NCBI GenBank assembly: GCA_021851335.1
Contig: JAJZEA010000006.1
Location: forward strand, 31,965 to 95,964
Length of the DNA stretch: 64,000 nt
Source of the DNA: Acidobacteriota bacterium
GTDB taxonomy: Bacteria; Acidobacteriota; Terriglobia; Terriglobales; Acidobacteriaceae
Direction of reading: 5' to 3'
The position numbers and the translations under genes are program-made. A model generated the notes under the pieces. It made no database searches. It worked only from the letters and a program-made list of their open reading frames with translations, and was not told where the DNA came from. Of this stretch, positions 29,020-37,442 are shown piece by piece; position 1 is the first letter of the stretch, and every line of letters begins with the position of its first letter.

Positions 29020-29916
29020 CTATTGCAACGGTTTGACAGCAAATACCTTGACGCTGGCAGCAGCCTGATTGACGTCAAATTGCGACAACAACTCTCGCAA
29101 CTCTTCATGCACGCTTTGCTCGGTCGAAGCGGGAAGCGAAACCGAACTTGAACAGCAGTTGACCACCGGCAGAGTGTCTGACGGCTTTGACTGCATTGAA
29201 GGTGAGCAACATCCGGATTGATTTTCCACCTTGGCATACGCATTTAAATCAGCACCGCTATCGACGATCCCAACATCCGCAAATCCGGCCTCCAGTAACT
29301 GACTCCTATACTCCTCAATGGGAATTGCGCCCGCTATGCAGCCAACGTAGGCAGCCATGCTGCGCGCAATCCGCTGCGGCAACTCTGCCTTGAGCGCGAT
29401 ATCACTCGCAGCCAGCCGACCTCCCGGCTTCAGCACTCGCACGATCTCTCGAAAGACCGCGGGCTTGTCCGGAGCAAGATTCAGCACGCAGTTGCTCAGC
29501 ACGCAATCGACAGAATCATCTTCCAAAGGCAGGCGGTCGATGGTTGCCAGATAAAAGCGAACATTGCGATACATCCCGTGCGCTGCATTGGCTTGCGCTC
29601 GCTCAATCATCTCGGGTGTCATGTCGATGCCAATTACCTGGCCACTTTCGCCTACGATCTTTGCCGCGAGAAAAACATCCATGCCTCCGCCACAGCCAAG
29701 ATCGACCACCACTTCACCTGGTCGAATGGAGGCCATAGCGACTGGATTGCCGCAGGATAATCCCATGTTTGCAGCCTCAGGAATCGAACGCAGTTCTTCG
29801 GAAGAATATCCAAAAGCAAGGGCCACGGCGCTGACCCCGGAATGGCCGCTGGAAAGCGAGCTGCGCGCGACAGAGCCGTATTTTGAAGCGATAGCCTGAT
29901 GGATTTCGTTGGACAT
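29020..29916 (-). CDS. arsM: Arsenite S-adenosylmethionine methyltransferase
   Basis: 298 residues. SAM-binding motif [26 protein letters not shown] gives the conserved arsenic-ligand Cys55, with Cys143 (LSNCVLNL) and Cys193 (YVGCIAG) as the other two, matching the three-cysteine As(III) site. The C-terminal ~70 residues contain extra cysteine clusters (SGCCSPS, NCCSSS), common in longer ArsM proteins and possibly helping metal capture. It methylates arsenite to volatile or less retained forms. AAGGAG precedes the ATG by five bases. Divergent from arsR. Confidence 0.95.
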   Translation of the reverse strand: MSNEIHQAIASKYGSVARSSLSSGHSGVSAVALAFGYSSEELRSIPEAANMGLSCGNPVAMASIRPGEVVVDLGCGGGMDVFLAAKIVGESGQVIGIDMTPEMIERAQANAAHGMYRNVRFYLATIDRLPLEDDSVDCVLSNCVLNLAPDKPAVFREIVRVLKPGGRLAASDIALKAELPQRIARSMAAYVGCIAGAIPIEEYRSQLLEAGFADVGIVDSGADLNAYAKVENQSGCCSPSMQSKPSDTLPVVNCCSSSVSLPASTEQSVHEELRELLSQFDVNQAAASVKVFAVKPLQ

Positions 29917-29924
29917 TACGTCTC

Positions 29925-29942
29925 CTTACATATCTCTGTAAG
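29925..29942. promoter_or_regulatory. Dyad in ars divergent promoter region, probable ArsR operator
   Basis: CTTACA-N6-TGTAAG, a perfect 6-6-6 inverted repeat, lies 8 bp upstream of the arsM start codon. ArsR/SmtB repressors bind AT-rich dyads of this kind. A weaker dyad (ATAT-TC...GG-ATAT) overlaps the arsR -10 region. Both sides of the locus could be released by arsenite; this is inference from position and symmetry. Confidence 0.6.
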
Positions 29943-29957
29943 CGAATCTATTCTTTC

Positions 29958-29985
29958 TTTACATATTCGTCAATGCGGATATAAT
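29958..29985 (+). promoter_or_regulatory. arsR-acr3 promoter (-35 TTTACA, -10 TATAAT)
   Basis: TTTACA at 29958-29963 and a perfect TATAAT at 29980-29985 are separated by 16 bp. The -10 ends only 6 nt before the arsR GTG, so transcription should start at or next to the start codon, giving a leaderless mRNA. Confidence 0.75.
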
Positions 29986-29991
29986 GAATGT

Positions 29992-30417
29992 GTGCCTCGA
30001 ACGAAACAAAACGTCACGCCCGAACGGCTCTTCCAGGCCCTTGGGGATCGAACGCGTTTACGCTTGCTCAATCTGATGGGAGATCAGGAGCTTTGTGTCT
30101 GTTATTTTGTCGAGATTCTGAATCAGCCTCAACCCAAGATCTCTCGACATCTGGCCTATCTGCGGCGCGCAGGGGTTGTCACAAGCAGGCGTGAGGGCAA
30201 GTGGATTCACTATCGCATGGAACAGCCCTCGAACCCACAGGCGCAGGAGTTGCTTCGTAACGTGCTTGCGTGGCTGGCCGACGACAAAGCGATGCAGGCA
30301 GATCGAGCGCGGCTGGTCCGCGCCTGTTGTGCGCCGTCGAAATGTTCGCTTATTCGTGAAGCTCCGCAGCCTGCTTTTGTCAGCGGCAAACCTGAAGATC
30401 GCAAGAGGTCCCGATGA
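29992..30417 (+). CDS. arsR: ArsR-family metalloregulatory repressor
   Basis: 141 residues. The winged HTH runs from [20 protein letters not shown] to [28 protein letters not shown]. The [11 protein letters not shown] segment contains the CVC pair of the classical alpha3 arsenite-sensing site, and further cysteines near the C-terminus (RACCAPSKC) may also bind metalloid. It should repress the divergent arsM-arsC and its own arsR-acr3 transcript until As(III) binds. GTG at 29992 is chosen: there is no ribosome-binding site, consistent with leaderless initiation from the TATAAT six bases upstream. Its end overlaps acr3 by 4 nt. Confidence 0.93.
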   Translation: MPRTKQNVTPERLFQALGDRTRLRLLNLMGDQELCVCYFVEILNQPQPKISRHLAYLRRAGVVTSRREGKWIHYRMEQPSNPQAQELLRNVLAWLADDKAMQADRARLVRACCAPSKCSLIREAPQPAFVSGKPEDRKRSR

Positions 30418-31499
30418 ACAGCTTCACAAAGATTTCTGCCGCAGCCTGCGCGCCGACTATGCGAAGGAAACTCTCCTTTCTGGATCGCTTTCTTACGCTT
30501 TGGATCTTCCTGGCAATGGCGCTCGGTATTTCGATTGGTTATTGGGTACACGGCATCGCGGGATATCTGAAGTCCATGCAGTCGGGAACGACGAATCTTC
30601 CGATAGCTATCGGGCTGATCCTGATGATGTATCCGCCGCTGGCCAAGGTCCGCTATGAAAAACTGCATGAGGTTTTTCGCAACAAGCGCGTGTTGGGGCT
30701 TTCGTTATTGCAGAACTGGCTGATCGGTCCCGCACTGATGTTCTTGCTGGCCGTGATCTTTATGCGCGATCATCCAGCATATATGCGTGGCCTGATTCTG
30801 ATCGGTATTGCACGTTGCATAGCGATGGTGCTGGTTTGGAATGAGCTGGCGGAGGGCGACACGGATTATGTCGCCGGCCTGGTCGCGCTGAACAGCACAT
30901 TTCAGATCGTCTTCTACAGTTTTTATGCATGGTTGTTTTTGACCTGCCTGCCGCAGTGGCTTGGCCTGCGCGGAGCCACTGTTTCGTTGGGGATCGGCAC
31001 GATTGCAGCCACCGTCGGAATCTATCTGGGAATTCCGTTTGCGGCAGGAATGGCAACTCGATTCACACTGATTCGGTGGAAGGGCGAGGTCTGGTATCGC
31101 ACACAATTCATGCCGCGTATCAGTCCCATCACGCTGGTGGCACTGCTGTTCACGATTGTGGTGATGTTCTCTCTGAAAGGAAGCGTGCTCGTTCAACTTC
31201 CGCTGGACGTTCTGCGAATTGCGTTACCACTGGTGCTGTATTTCGCAATCATGTTTTTCATCAGCTTCTGGATGGGCAAACGCGCTGGCGCTGATTATGC
31301 TCAATCCGCAACATTGTCGTTTACCGCGGCGGGCAACAACTTTGAGCTGGCGATTGCGGTGGCCGTGGCCGTCTTTGGGATAAATTCCGGCGAAGCCTTT
31401 GTGGGAATCGTCGGACCATTGATCGAAGTACCCGCACTGATCCTGCTGGTCAACGCAGCTTTCTGGTTGCGGCGACGCTGGTACTCGGCTGAGGGATAA
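30414..31499 (+). CDS. acr3: ACR3-family arsenite efflux permease
   Basis: 361 residues with about ten transmembrane helices. [30 protein letters not shown], and [16 protein letters not shown] with the essential cysteine of helix 4 are ACR3 hallmarks, as is [22 protein letters not shown] near the end. It extrudes arsenite using the proton gradient. ATG lies within the ATGA overlap with arsR, so expression is coupled to the regulator. Confidence 0.95.
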   Translation: MNSFTKISAAACAPTMRRKLSFLDRFLTLWIFLAMALGISIGYWVHGIAGYLKSMQSGTTNLPIAIGLILMMYPPLAKVRYEKLHEVFRNKRVLGLSLLQNWLIGPALMFLLAVIFMRDHPAYMRGLILIGIARCIAMVLVWNELAEGDTDYVAGLVALNSTFQIVFYSFYAWLFLTCLPQWLGLRGATVSLGIGTIAATVGIYLGIPFAAGMATRFTLIRWKGEVWYRTQFMPRISPITLVALLFTIVVMFSLKGSVLVQLPLDVLRIALPLVLYFAIMFFISFWMGKRAGADYAQSATLSFTAAGNNFELAIAVAVAVFGINSGEAFVGIVGPLIEVPALILLVNAAFWLRRRWYSAEG

Positions 31500-31655
31500 T
31501 TCTTGATTTCGCCGCAAGCACAACGAGCTTGTCAAGGACATTTCCTTGGCATCGAAGGAGAATTTTCACCGCACATCAAATGACAAAATGGTCACAATCG
31601 CTTCGATCACTTTCATGAAGAGTAGGCGTCTACAATAGTTGCTAGTACCAGCATT

Positions 31656-32921
31656 TTGGCAGCTACTGTGCGTGTAGAAACCCTCAACTCAGAAAGCCGA
31701 ATCGGGGAATTTTGTTTGTTTGATTTTTTTCACATTGGTAATGCTCGCTCCTGTAAGTCGTCTGAACACTCACCGGCAAAATCCAGTCGCAGAATCGTTC
31801 GAGGATTTTGGGGACTCTTGTGTTTGATGGCTGCTTGCGGTTCGGGGATCGCTCAGATCGCTCCGAGAGAGTATTCCGCAAGCAACACACTGCCCGAAGC
31901 TCCGACCGCGCAATTTCAGATACAAAATGGAACGCAAAACGAGGTACAAAGTACCGCCGATGGCGCTACAACTGCTGCGGAACCGACTGCTCCCGGGGCG
32001 ACTGCGGCCATCATCGGAACAGTGGAAGACACAAACAACGATGTGATTCAGGGGGCAAAGGTTGAGCTTACCTCTACCGCTGGAAAAACGTACATCCAGA
32101 TCTCAGGCAGCGACGGGCAGTTCGCCTTTCCAGCACTTCCGGCGGGCACGTATCGAATCGTAGTTACAGGAAAAGGATGGGGCACGTATTCACTGCCTGG
32201 AATCTCACTTTCTGGCGGCGAAAGTAAAATCTTATCTCAAGTCGTACTCCCTGCCTCCAGCGGCGTCACGGAAGTTCACGTAGATGGTAGCGCGGTTGCA
32301 TTGTCGGAGCAGCAGGTCCAGATTGCCATCCAGCAGCGAGCGCTTGGTGTATTTCCAAACTTCTATAGCGCCTTTGATTGGAACGCTCCTCCGATGCTGC
32401 CGCGGCAGAAGTATGCACTCGCGTTTCGTTCAATGATTGACCCGATGACCTTTGTGGGAGCCGGCATGATTGCCGGGGTCGAACAAGCTCGTGATACGTT
32501 TCCGGGGTATGGTCTGGGCAGCGTCGGTTATGCGAGGCGATACGGGGCGGCATATGCCAACAGCTTCTCTGGAAGAATGCTGGGTGGCGCGGTCTTCCCA
32601 TCGCTTTTTCATCAGGATCCTCGCTATTTCTACAAGGGATCAGGGTCCATATTTTCACGTGCGCTCTACGCACTGTCCACAGCTCTGATTACCAAGGGCG
32701 ACAATGGACGCTGGCAGCCCAACTACTCGCATGTTCTGGGCAACTTCACGGCTGGCGCAATCTCAAACCTGTATTATCCAGCCTCCAGCCGCGGACTTTC
32801 TCTGACACTCATCAACGGCGCGCTGGAGACTGCCGGGGATGCGGCGACGGATTTTGCGCGGGAATTTTTCCTGCGCGGAATTACTTCACATGTGCCCAGC
32901 TACAACAACGGGAAGCCCTAG
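31656..32921 (+). CDS. Secreted protein with carboxypeptidase-regulatory-like domain, function unknown
   Basis: Up to 421 residues. The hydrophobic stretch IVRGFWGLLCLMAACGSGIAQ is a signal peptide that sits about 45 residues in, so the true start is probably later than the TTG at 31656; no in-frame ATG lies before it and GTG 31668 or TTG 31716 are candidates. After a low-complexity linker, about 115-195 is a carboxypeptidase-regulatory-like sandwich (VIQGAKVELTSTAGKTYIQI, FAFPALPAGTYRIVVTG). The C-terminal 180 residues (TFVGAGMIAGVEQA, FPSLFHQDPRYFYKGSG) resemble a conserved acidobacterial domain of unknown function. Confidence 0.7.
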   Translation: MAATVRVETLNSESRIGEFCLFDFFHIGNARSCKSSEHSPAKSSRRIVRGFWGLLCLMAACGSGIAQIAPREYSASNTLPEAPTAQFQIQNGTQNEVQSTADGATTAAEPTAPGATAAIIGTVEDTNNDVIQGAKVELTSTAGKTYIQISGSDGQFAFPALPAGTYRIVVTGKGWGTYSLPGISLSGGESKILSQVVLPASSGVTEVHVDGSAVALSEQQVQIAIQQRALGVFPNFYSAFDWNAPPMLPRQKYALAFRSMIDPMTFVGAGMIAGVEQARDTFPGYGLGSVGYARRYGAAYANSFSGRMLGGAVFPSLFHQDPRYFYKGSGSIFSRALYALSTALITKGDNGRWQPNYSHVLGNFTAGAISNLYYPASSRGLSLTLINGALETAGDAATDFAREFFLRGITSHVPSYNNGKP

Positions 32922-32932
32922 TCAATCTGGGC

Positions 32933-32938
32933 TAAAAT
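32933..32938 (+). promoter_or_regulatory. -10-like element 6 nt before the 71-residue zinc-ribbon gene
   Basis: TAAAAT ends 6 nt before the ATG at 32945, a geometry expected for leaderless transcription. No good -35 at the usual distance and no ribosome-binding site. Confidence 0.4.
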
Positions 32939-32944
32939 AGCGTT

Positions 32945-33160
32945 ATGCCGTTTCCTGTCCGCACCTGCGCCGTCTGCTCCGAAGAGTTTGAGCTGAGGCC
33001 AGACAAACCAGGCTTTGCCAACCGCTGCCCAGCGTGCAGCGAACCGGAAGAGGGTGACGCCGGAGGCGATCCGATGCTGGCCGCAGCAGAAAGCGCAAGT
33101 GAAGTGAACGCTGCACGGCGCCGAGCGATGTATGACCTGCTCTATCGCAAGGAAAGCTAA
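32945..33160 (+). CDS. Small zinc-ribbon-like protein
   Basis: 71 residues. CAVCSEEF and CPACSEPE form a CxxC-x16-CxxC zinc ribbon in the first half; the second half is an Ala-rich helix ending in ARRRAMYDLLYRKES. The size and layout suggest a small nucleic-acid- or protein-binding factor of unknown function. It is packed between the preceding gene (23 bp) and ftsY (34 bp), on the same strand. Confidence 0.75.
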   Translation: MPFPVRTCAVCSEEFELRPDKPGFANRCPACSEPEEGDAGGDPMLAAAESASEVNAARRRAMYDLLYRKES

Positions 33161-33194
33161 GCTGGCTCAATTGCGCATTTTCACCGGATAATCC

Positions 33195-34190
33195 ATGATG
33201 ATCTCTCGCTTCTTTGGCAACAAAAAAATCGAGTCTGCCCCGGAATCCGCCGAGTCGTCGACAGCACAGGTAGAGTCAATGAGCCTGTTGTCGCGGATGA
33301 AGCAGGCCGTGACTCGGACGCGAGAATCCCTGGCGTCAAAGCTGGAAGACGTGCTGGCGATGACGCGCAGCGTCGATGAAGATGCGCTGCAGAGACTGGA
33401 AGCCGCATTGCTCACAAGCGATCTGGGGCTGGCGACGACAACTGCCATTCTGGATGAGTTGCGCGACCGCGCGCGTCGGCAAGGAATTGAGAGCGGTGAG
33501 GAGTTGCGTCGACTGCTGCGAGAACAGTTGTGCGGAATTCTGATGTCTCCGCCGAATCAGGAAGTGATTGCCGACCCGCCCCCGACGGTGCTGTTTCTGG
33601 TGGGCGTGAACGGGACAGGAAAGACTACGACGAGCGGAAAGCTGGCGGCTCACTATAGCAACCAGGGTAAATCAGTTCTGCTCTGCGCTGCGGATACGTT
33701 TCGGGCGGCGGCGATTGAGCAACTTGAAGTGTGGTCCGCGCGCTCTGGAGTGGAGCTGATACGCACGAAGCAGGGAGGCGATCCTTCGGCAGTATTATTC
33801 GATTCCATTACTGCGGCCAAGGCGCGAAGCCTGGACATGCTGATCGTAGATACGGCGGGAAGGCTGCACACCAAAAGCGGACTGATGGACGAGTTGGGGA
33901 AGATGCGTCGCACAGCGGCACGCTTGATTCCCGGCGCACCTCACGAGGTTCTGCTCGTGATGGACGCGACGACGGGACAGAACGGATTGCAGCAAGCGCG
34001 TCTTTTTGCTGAAGTTGCAGGGGTTACCGGTATCGTGCTGACCAAGCTGGATGGTACGGCCAAAGGCGGCATCGCTGTAGCGATTGCGCGCGAGATGAAT
34101 CTGCCGGTGCGATTTGCGGGCGTAGGCGAGAAACTGGAAGATATTTTGCCGTTTGATGCCGACAGTTTTGTCGATTCGCTGCTCGGCTAG
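33195..34190 (+). CDS. ftsY: Signal recognition particle receptor FtsY
   Basis: 331 residues. N-helical domain (about 30-115) then NG GTPase domain: G1 GVNGTGKTTTSGKLA, ADTFRAAAIEQLEVW, DTAGRLHTKSGLMDEL, and TKLDGTAKGG. It docks the Ffh-ribosome complex at the membrane for co-translational insertion. The acidic A domain of enterobacterial FtsY is reduced to about 25 residues. Two adjacent ATGs at the start; the first is taken. Confidence 0.96.
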   Translation: MMISRFFGNKKIESAPESAESSTAQVESMSLLSRMKQAVTRTRESLASKLEDVLAMTRSVDEDALQRLEAALLTSDLGLATTTAILDELRDRARRQGIESGEELRRLLREQLCGILMSPPNQEVIADPPPTVLFLVGVNGTGKTTTSGKLAAHYSNQGKSVLLCAADTFRAAAIEQLEVWSARSGVELIRTKQGGDPSAVLFDSITAAKARSLDMLIVDTAGRLHTKSGLMDELGKMRRTAARLIPGAPHEVLLVMDATTGQNGLQQARLFAEVAGVTGIVLTKLDGTAKGGIAVAIAREMNLPVRFAGVGEKLEDILPFDADSFVDSLLG

Positions 34191-34222
34191 GCCACTGCAT
34201 TGTTGTTTTCAGATTGAGCGTC

Positions 34223-35410
34223 ATGGACATCATGGACATGCCGAAGGATTTTGCATTGCAGAATTTGGCACAACCACGCGAAAACCAAGCGCGCCGCTGG
34301 ATGCGGCGTGCGCTGGAACTGGCGCAGCGAGGTGCAGGTCTGGCATCGCCAAATCCTTTGGTCGGTGCAGTGCTGGTGGATGCGGATGGGGATCTGGTCG
34401 GCGAAGGATGGCACGAGTATGAGCGGCGAGAACACGCGGAGATCGTTGCGCTGCGGCAGGCTGGCGCACGGGCACGCGGCGCAATCGCCTACGTCACGCT
34501 GGAGCCATGCAGTCACACGGGACGCACCGGCCCCTGCGCGCAGGCACTGATTGATGCTGGAGTGGCTCGCGTGGTGGTCGCGACCGAAGACCCCAATCCC
34601 CAGGTGGCTGGAGGCGGCATCGGGATGCTCCGCGCGGCTGGTATTGGGGTTGAGTGTGGGCTGATGCACGCGGAGGCGCAGCATATCAACGAGGCATTTG
34701 CACGCTGGATCCAGCACAGGCTGCCATTCCTGACACTGAAGGTGGCGATGACGCTGGATGGACGCATCGCACCCGCCGTAAATCCGCACCAATTCTCGTC
34801 GACAGGTCCACATTGGATAACCTCCGAGGGTGCGCGCGCCGAGGTGCAGCAGATGCGCCATGCGGCAGATGCCATCCTGACCGGAATTGGAACCGTGCTA
34901 GCGGATGATCCGCTGTTGACGGATCGAAGCGGATTGCCTCGTCGGCGCAGACTGCTCCGCGTGATTCTGGATTCCGCGCTGCGCCTTCCGATGACATCAC
35001 AGTTGGTGAAGACGGCTGAAGAAGATGTGCTGGCGTGCACGCTGAGCGGGGACGAGAGTCGCGTGAGGCAGTTGCGTGAGTGCGGCGTGCGCGTGGAGCA
35101 GTTTGTGCCCGCGCCGGATGGAAATCTGCTGCTGGAAGACGTGCTGCAAAGACTGGGAGCAGAAGCGATTTTGAGCGTGATGGTCGAGGCTGGAACACGA
35201 CTGAACACGGCACTGCTCAAAGGCGGCCTGGTGGATCGACTGGAGTGTTTTGTGGCGCCAACGATTCTGGGTCATGATGGGCGCCCTGCATGGGATGCGA
35301 TGGCAGTTCCCGTCTCGCTGCCGAACGCAATCTGGACCACCTGCGGACCAGATCTCCGACTCAGCAGCTTGCTGCGAAACCCCTGGCCGGTCATGGTTCA
35401 GGGACGATAG
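34223..35410 (+). CDS. ribD: Riboflavin biosynthesis deaminase/reductase RibD
   Basis: About 395 residues, bifunctional. The N-terminal cytidine-deaminase-like domain has the zinc site HAEIVAL and PCSHTGRTGPC; the C-terminal reductase domain has LKVAMTLDGRIA, SEGARAEVQQMRHAADAIL and VMVEAGTRLNTALL. It deaminates and then reduces the pyrimidine intermediate of riboflavin synthesis. Several starts are possible at 34214 (TTG), 34223, 34232 and 34238. Nine bases separate it from ribE. Confidence 0.95.
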   Translation: MDIMDMPKDFALQNLAQPRENQARRWMRRALELAQRGAGLASPNPLVGAVLVDADGDLVGEGWHEYERREHAEIVALRQAGARARGAIAYVTLEPCSHTGRTGPCAQALIDAGVARVVVATEDPNPQVAGGGIGMLRAAGIGVECGLMHAEAQHINEAFARWIQHRLPFLTLKVAMTLDGRIAPAVNPHQFSSTGPHWITSEGARAEVQQMRHAADAILTGIGTVLADDPLLTDRSGLPRRRRLLRVILDSALRLPMTSQLVKTAEEDVLACTLSGDESRVRQLRECGVRVEQFVPAPDGNLLLEDVLQRLGAEAILSVMVEAGTRLNTALLKGGLVDRLECFVAPTILGHDGRPAWDAMAVPVSLPNAIWTTCGPDLRLSSLLRNPWPVMVQGR

Positions 35411-35413
35411 ACT
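35408..35413 (+). promoter_or_regulatory. -10-like element overlapping the ribD stop, 6 nt before ribE
   Basis: TAGACT begins at the ribD stop codon and ends 6 nt before the ribE ATG. This could be an internal promoter giving a leaderless ribE transcript. No clear -35. Weak evidence alone; listed because the same spacing recurs at other genes. Confidence 0.3.
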
Positions 35414-35419
35414 CAATAC

Positions 35420-36133
35420 ATGTTCACGGGAATCATTGAGCAGACCGGGCGCATCATCAGTATGGAGCCACACGGCGCAGTGCAAAGGCTGACGGTAGAG
35501 TGCCCCGGCATTGCTGGACAATTGCGCGAAGGCGATTCGCTGGCCGTTTCCGGGGTTTGCCTGACCGCTCTGGATGTGAACGAGCGCTATTTTCATGCTG
35601 ATCTGGCGGTAGAGACGCTTGCTCGTACGACCCTGACACAGCTAGCCCCAGGCGCACTGGTGAATCTGGAGCTGCCAACGGCAGCAGGCGCTCCGTTGGG
35701 CGGGCATGTCGTGCAGGGTCACGTGGACGGGACAGGAACCCTGGTTTCGCTGGTGCCCACGCAGTCGCAGAAAAGCGAGCACTTCGACGCTGCCACAACG
35801 GACTGGCGCATGACGATTCGCGTGCCCGAGGCGATCCGTGCCTACATGGTTCCCAAAGGCTCGGTCTCCGTGGAAGGAATCAGCCTGACGATTGCTGCAA
35901 CGGATATTCCCAAGGGTGGCGAAACAATTGAGATTGCCATCCTGCCCCTGACCTGGTCGCGAACCAATCTGCACGCTCTGGCCGCTGGATCTGCCGTCAA
36001 TCTGGAGGCCGATATTCTCATCAAGTCCGCTGCGCTGCGCAACGCCGGAGGAAAAGCTCCCTCAGATTACAGGCTGGAATCTGCGAACAGTTTTGACCTG
36101 ACCGAATCGTGGCTGGTAGCAAACGGATATTGA
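35420..36133 (+). CDS. ribE: Riboflavin synthase alpha chain
   Basis: 237 residues, two lumazine-binding repeats. It opens MFTGIIEQTGRI; repeat 1 has GDSLAVSGVCLTAL and GGHVVQGHVDGTG; repeat 2 has KGSVSVEGISLTI and LAAGSAVNLEADIL. It dismutates two molecules of dimethylribityllumazine into riboflavin. A C-terminal extension of about 35 residues beyond the usual end is present. It directly follows ribD; ribB/A and ribH are not in the window. Confidence 0.95.
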   Translation: MFTGIIEQTGRIISMEPHGAVQRLTVECPGIAGQLREGDSLAVSGVCLTALDVNERYFHADLAVETLARTTLTQLAPGALVNLELPTAAGAPLGGHVVQGHVDGTGTLVSLVPTQSQKSEHFDAATTDWRMTIRVPEAIRAYMVPKGSVSVEGISLTIAATDIPKGGETIEIAILPLTWSRTNLHALAAGSAVNLEADILIKSAALRNAGGKAPSDYRLESANSFDLTESWLVANGY

Positions 36134-36232
36134 GCCAAACCAGTAATTGGTAGCGTTGAGCGTTCCGATCCGAATTTGCGTCCATCCATCAGGGTGGAAT
36201 GGAAGCTGATACCCTTGCGATAGACGGAATCT

Positions 36233-37432
36233 ATGGCTGAATTTGTGATCAAACTGGCGGATGAACGCGGTCGCGTTCAGGAGCAGACGCATGTTGCTGC
36301 CTCTGCCGAGGAGCTGCGTCAACGCTTCACTCACGCCGGATATCATGTTTTTCACGTGCATCCCAAGGGTGGATTTGGGAACCGCAAGAAAAAGACCAAA
36401 CTTGAGCCTTTTCTTATCTTCAATCAGCAGTTCCTCACGTTGATTCGAGCGGGACTGCCCATTCACGGATCCCTGGAGATGCTTGCAAAGAATCAGCGCA
36501 ATCCACACTTTGCCGGACAACTGCTCAATGTGACGGATCGCGTGAAGACCGGCGAATCGCTTTCCACGGCGTTTGAAGCGCAGGGCGGATTTCCCGTGAT
36601 GTACACAACGACACTGCTGGCCGGAGAACGCTCCGGTAACTTGCAGGAGGTGCTGGAACGATTTGTCAGTTTTCAGCGAATCTCGCTCACCTTCCGCAAG
36701 AAACTGACGGCGTCGCTGATTTACCCTACCGTGCTGATCTGTATCGTGATTGCGCTGTTTATCTTTCTCATCACGTTTGTCGTTCCCAGCTTTGCCACAC
36801 TCTATGACCAGATGGGATCGCACCTACCCTGGCTCACTGTCGAGCTGCTCGCCTTTGGCAAGCAGGCGCAGCACAAAGGTCCATGGGTAGGCCTGGTGCT
36901 GATCGCGTTGGGTTTTGTTGCGCGCCGCTATGCACGAACCGACACAGGCCGCGACCTGGTGGATGGTGTGCGCATTCACTTGCCCATCTTTGGCAAAATC
37001 TGGATCAAGTACCAGGTCGCGCTCTTTGGCCGGACGCTCTCCACGCTGCTGACCGGCGGCCTGCCGCTGGTGCCATCGCTCGAGACCGCGGCGCGCTCCA
37101 TTGCTTCCAATCGCATTGCCAAAGCTGTTTTCTCCGCAGTCGTTCGTGTGCGCGAGGGCAAGAATCTTGCCGACTCATTGCAGGCTACAGGGGTATTTCC
37201 CGGCGTGGCCATCGAGATGATCTCTGTCGGCGAACAGACCGGCGCATTGCCCCAGATGCTGAACTCCGTGTCGGAGTTTTTTGAGGAGGATGTGGAAACC
37301 AATCTGACCGCAGCCATGGCACTGATTGAACCGGTCATCCTGTTGGTGATGGGCGTCTTTGTCGTCATCATTTTGATTGCCTTGTACCTGCCGATCTTCT
37401 CACTCGGCCAGATTCAGCAGTTCTCACACTAG
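36233..37432 (+). CDS. Type II secretion/type IV pilus inner-membrane platform protein (GspF/PilC)
   Basis: 399 residues. Two T2SSF repeats: about 60-185 (FNQQFLTLIRAGLPIHGSLEML...LAGERSGNLQEVLERF) and 265-385 (FGRTLSTLLTGGLPLVPSLET...MISVGEQTGALPQMLNSV), each followed by hydrophobic segments (IYPTVLICIVIALFIFLITFV; PVILLVMGVFVVIILIALYLP in part). It anchors the assembly ATPase at the inner membrane. It is the first gene of a seven-gene pilus/secretion-like operon; 10 bp separate it from the ATPase gene. Confidence 0.92.
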   Translation: MAEFVIKLADERGRVQEQTHVAASAEELRQRFTHAGYHVFHVHPKGGFGNRKKKTKLEPFLIFNQQFLTLIRAGLPIHGSLEMLAKNQRNPHFAGQLLNVTDRVKTGESLSTAFEAQGGFPVMYTTTLLAGERSGNLQEVLERFVSFQRISLTFRKKLTASLIYPTVLICIVIALFIFLITFVVPSFATLYDQMGSHLPWLTVELLAFGKQAQHKGPWVGLVLIALGFVARRYARTDTGRDLVDGVRIHLPIFGKIWIKYQVALFGRTLSTLLTGGLPLVPSLETAARSIASNRIAKAVFSAVVRVREGKNLADSLQATGVFPGVAIEMISVGEQTGALPQMLNSVSEFFEEDVETNLTAAMALIEPVILLVMGVFVVIILIALYLPIFSLGQIQQFSH

Positions 37433-37442
37433 CGAGATACCT

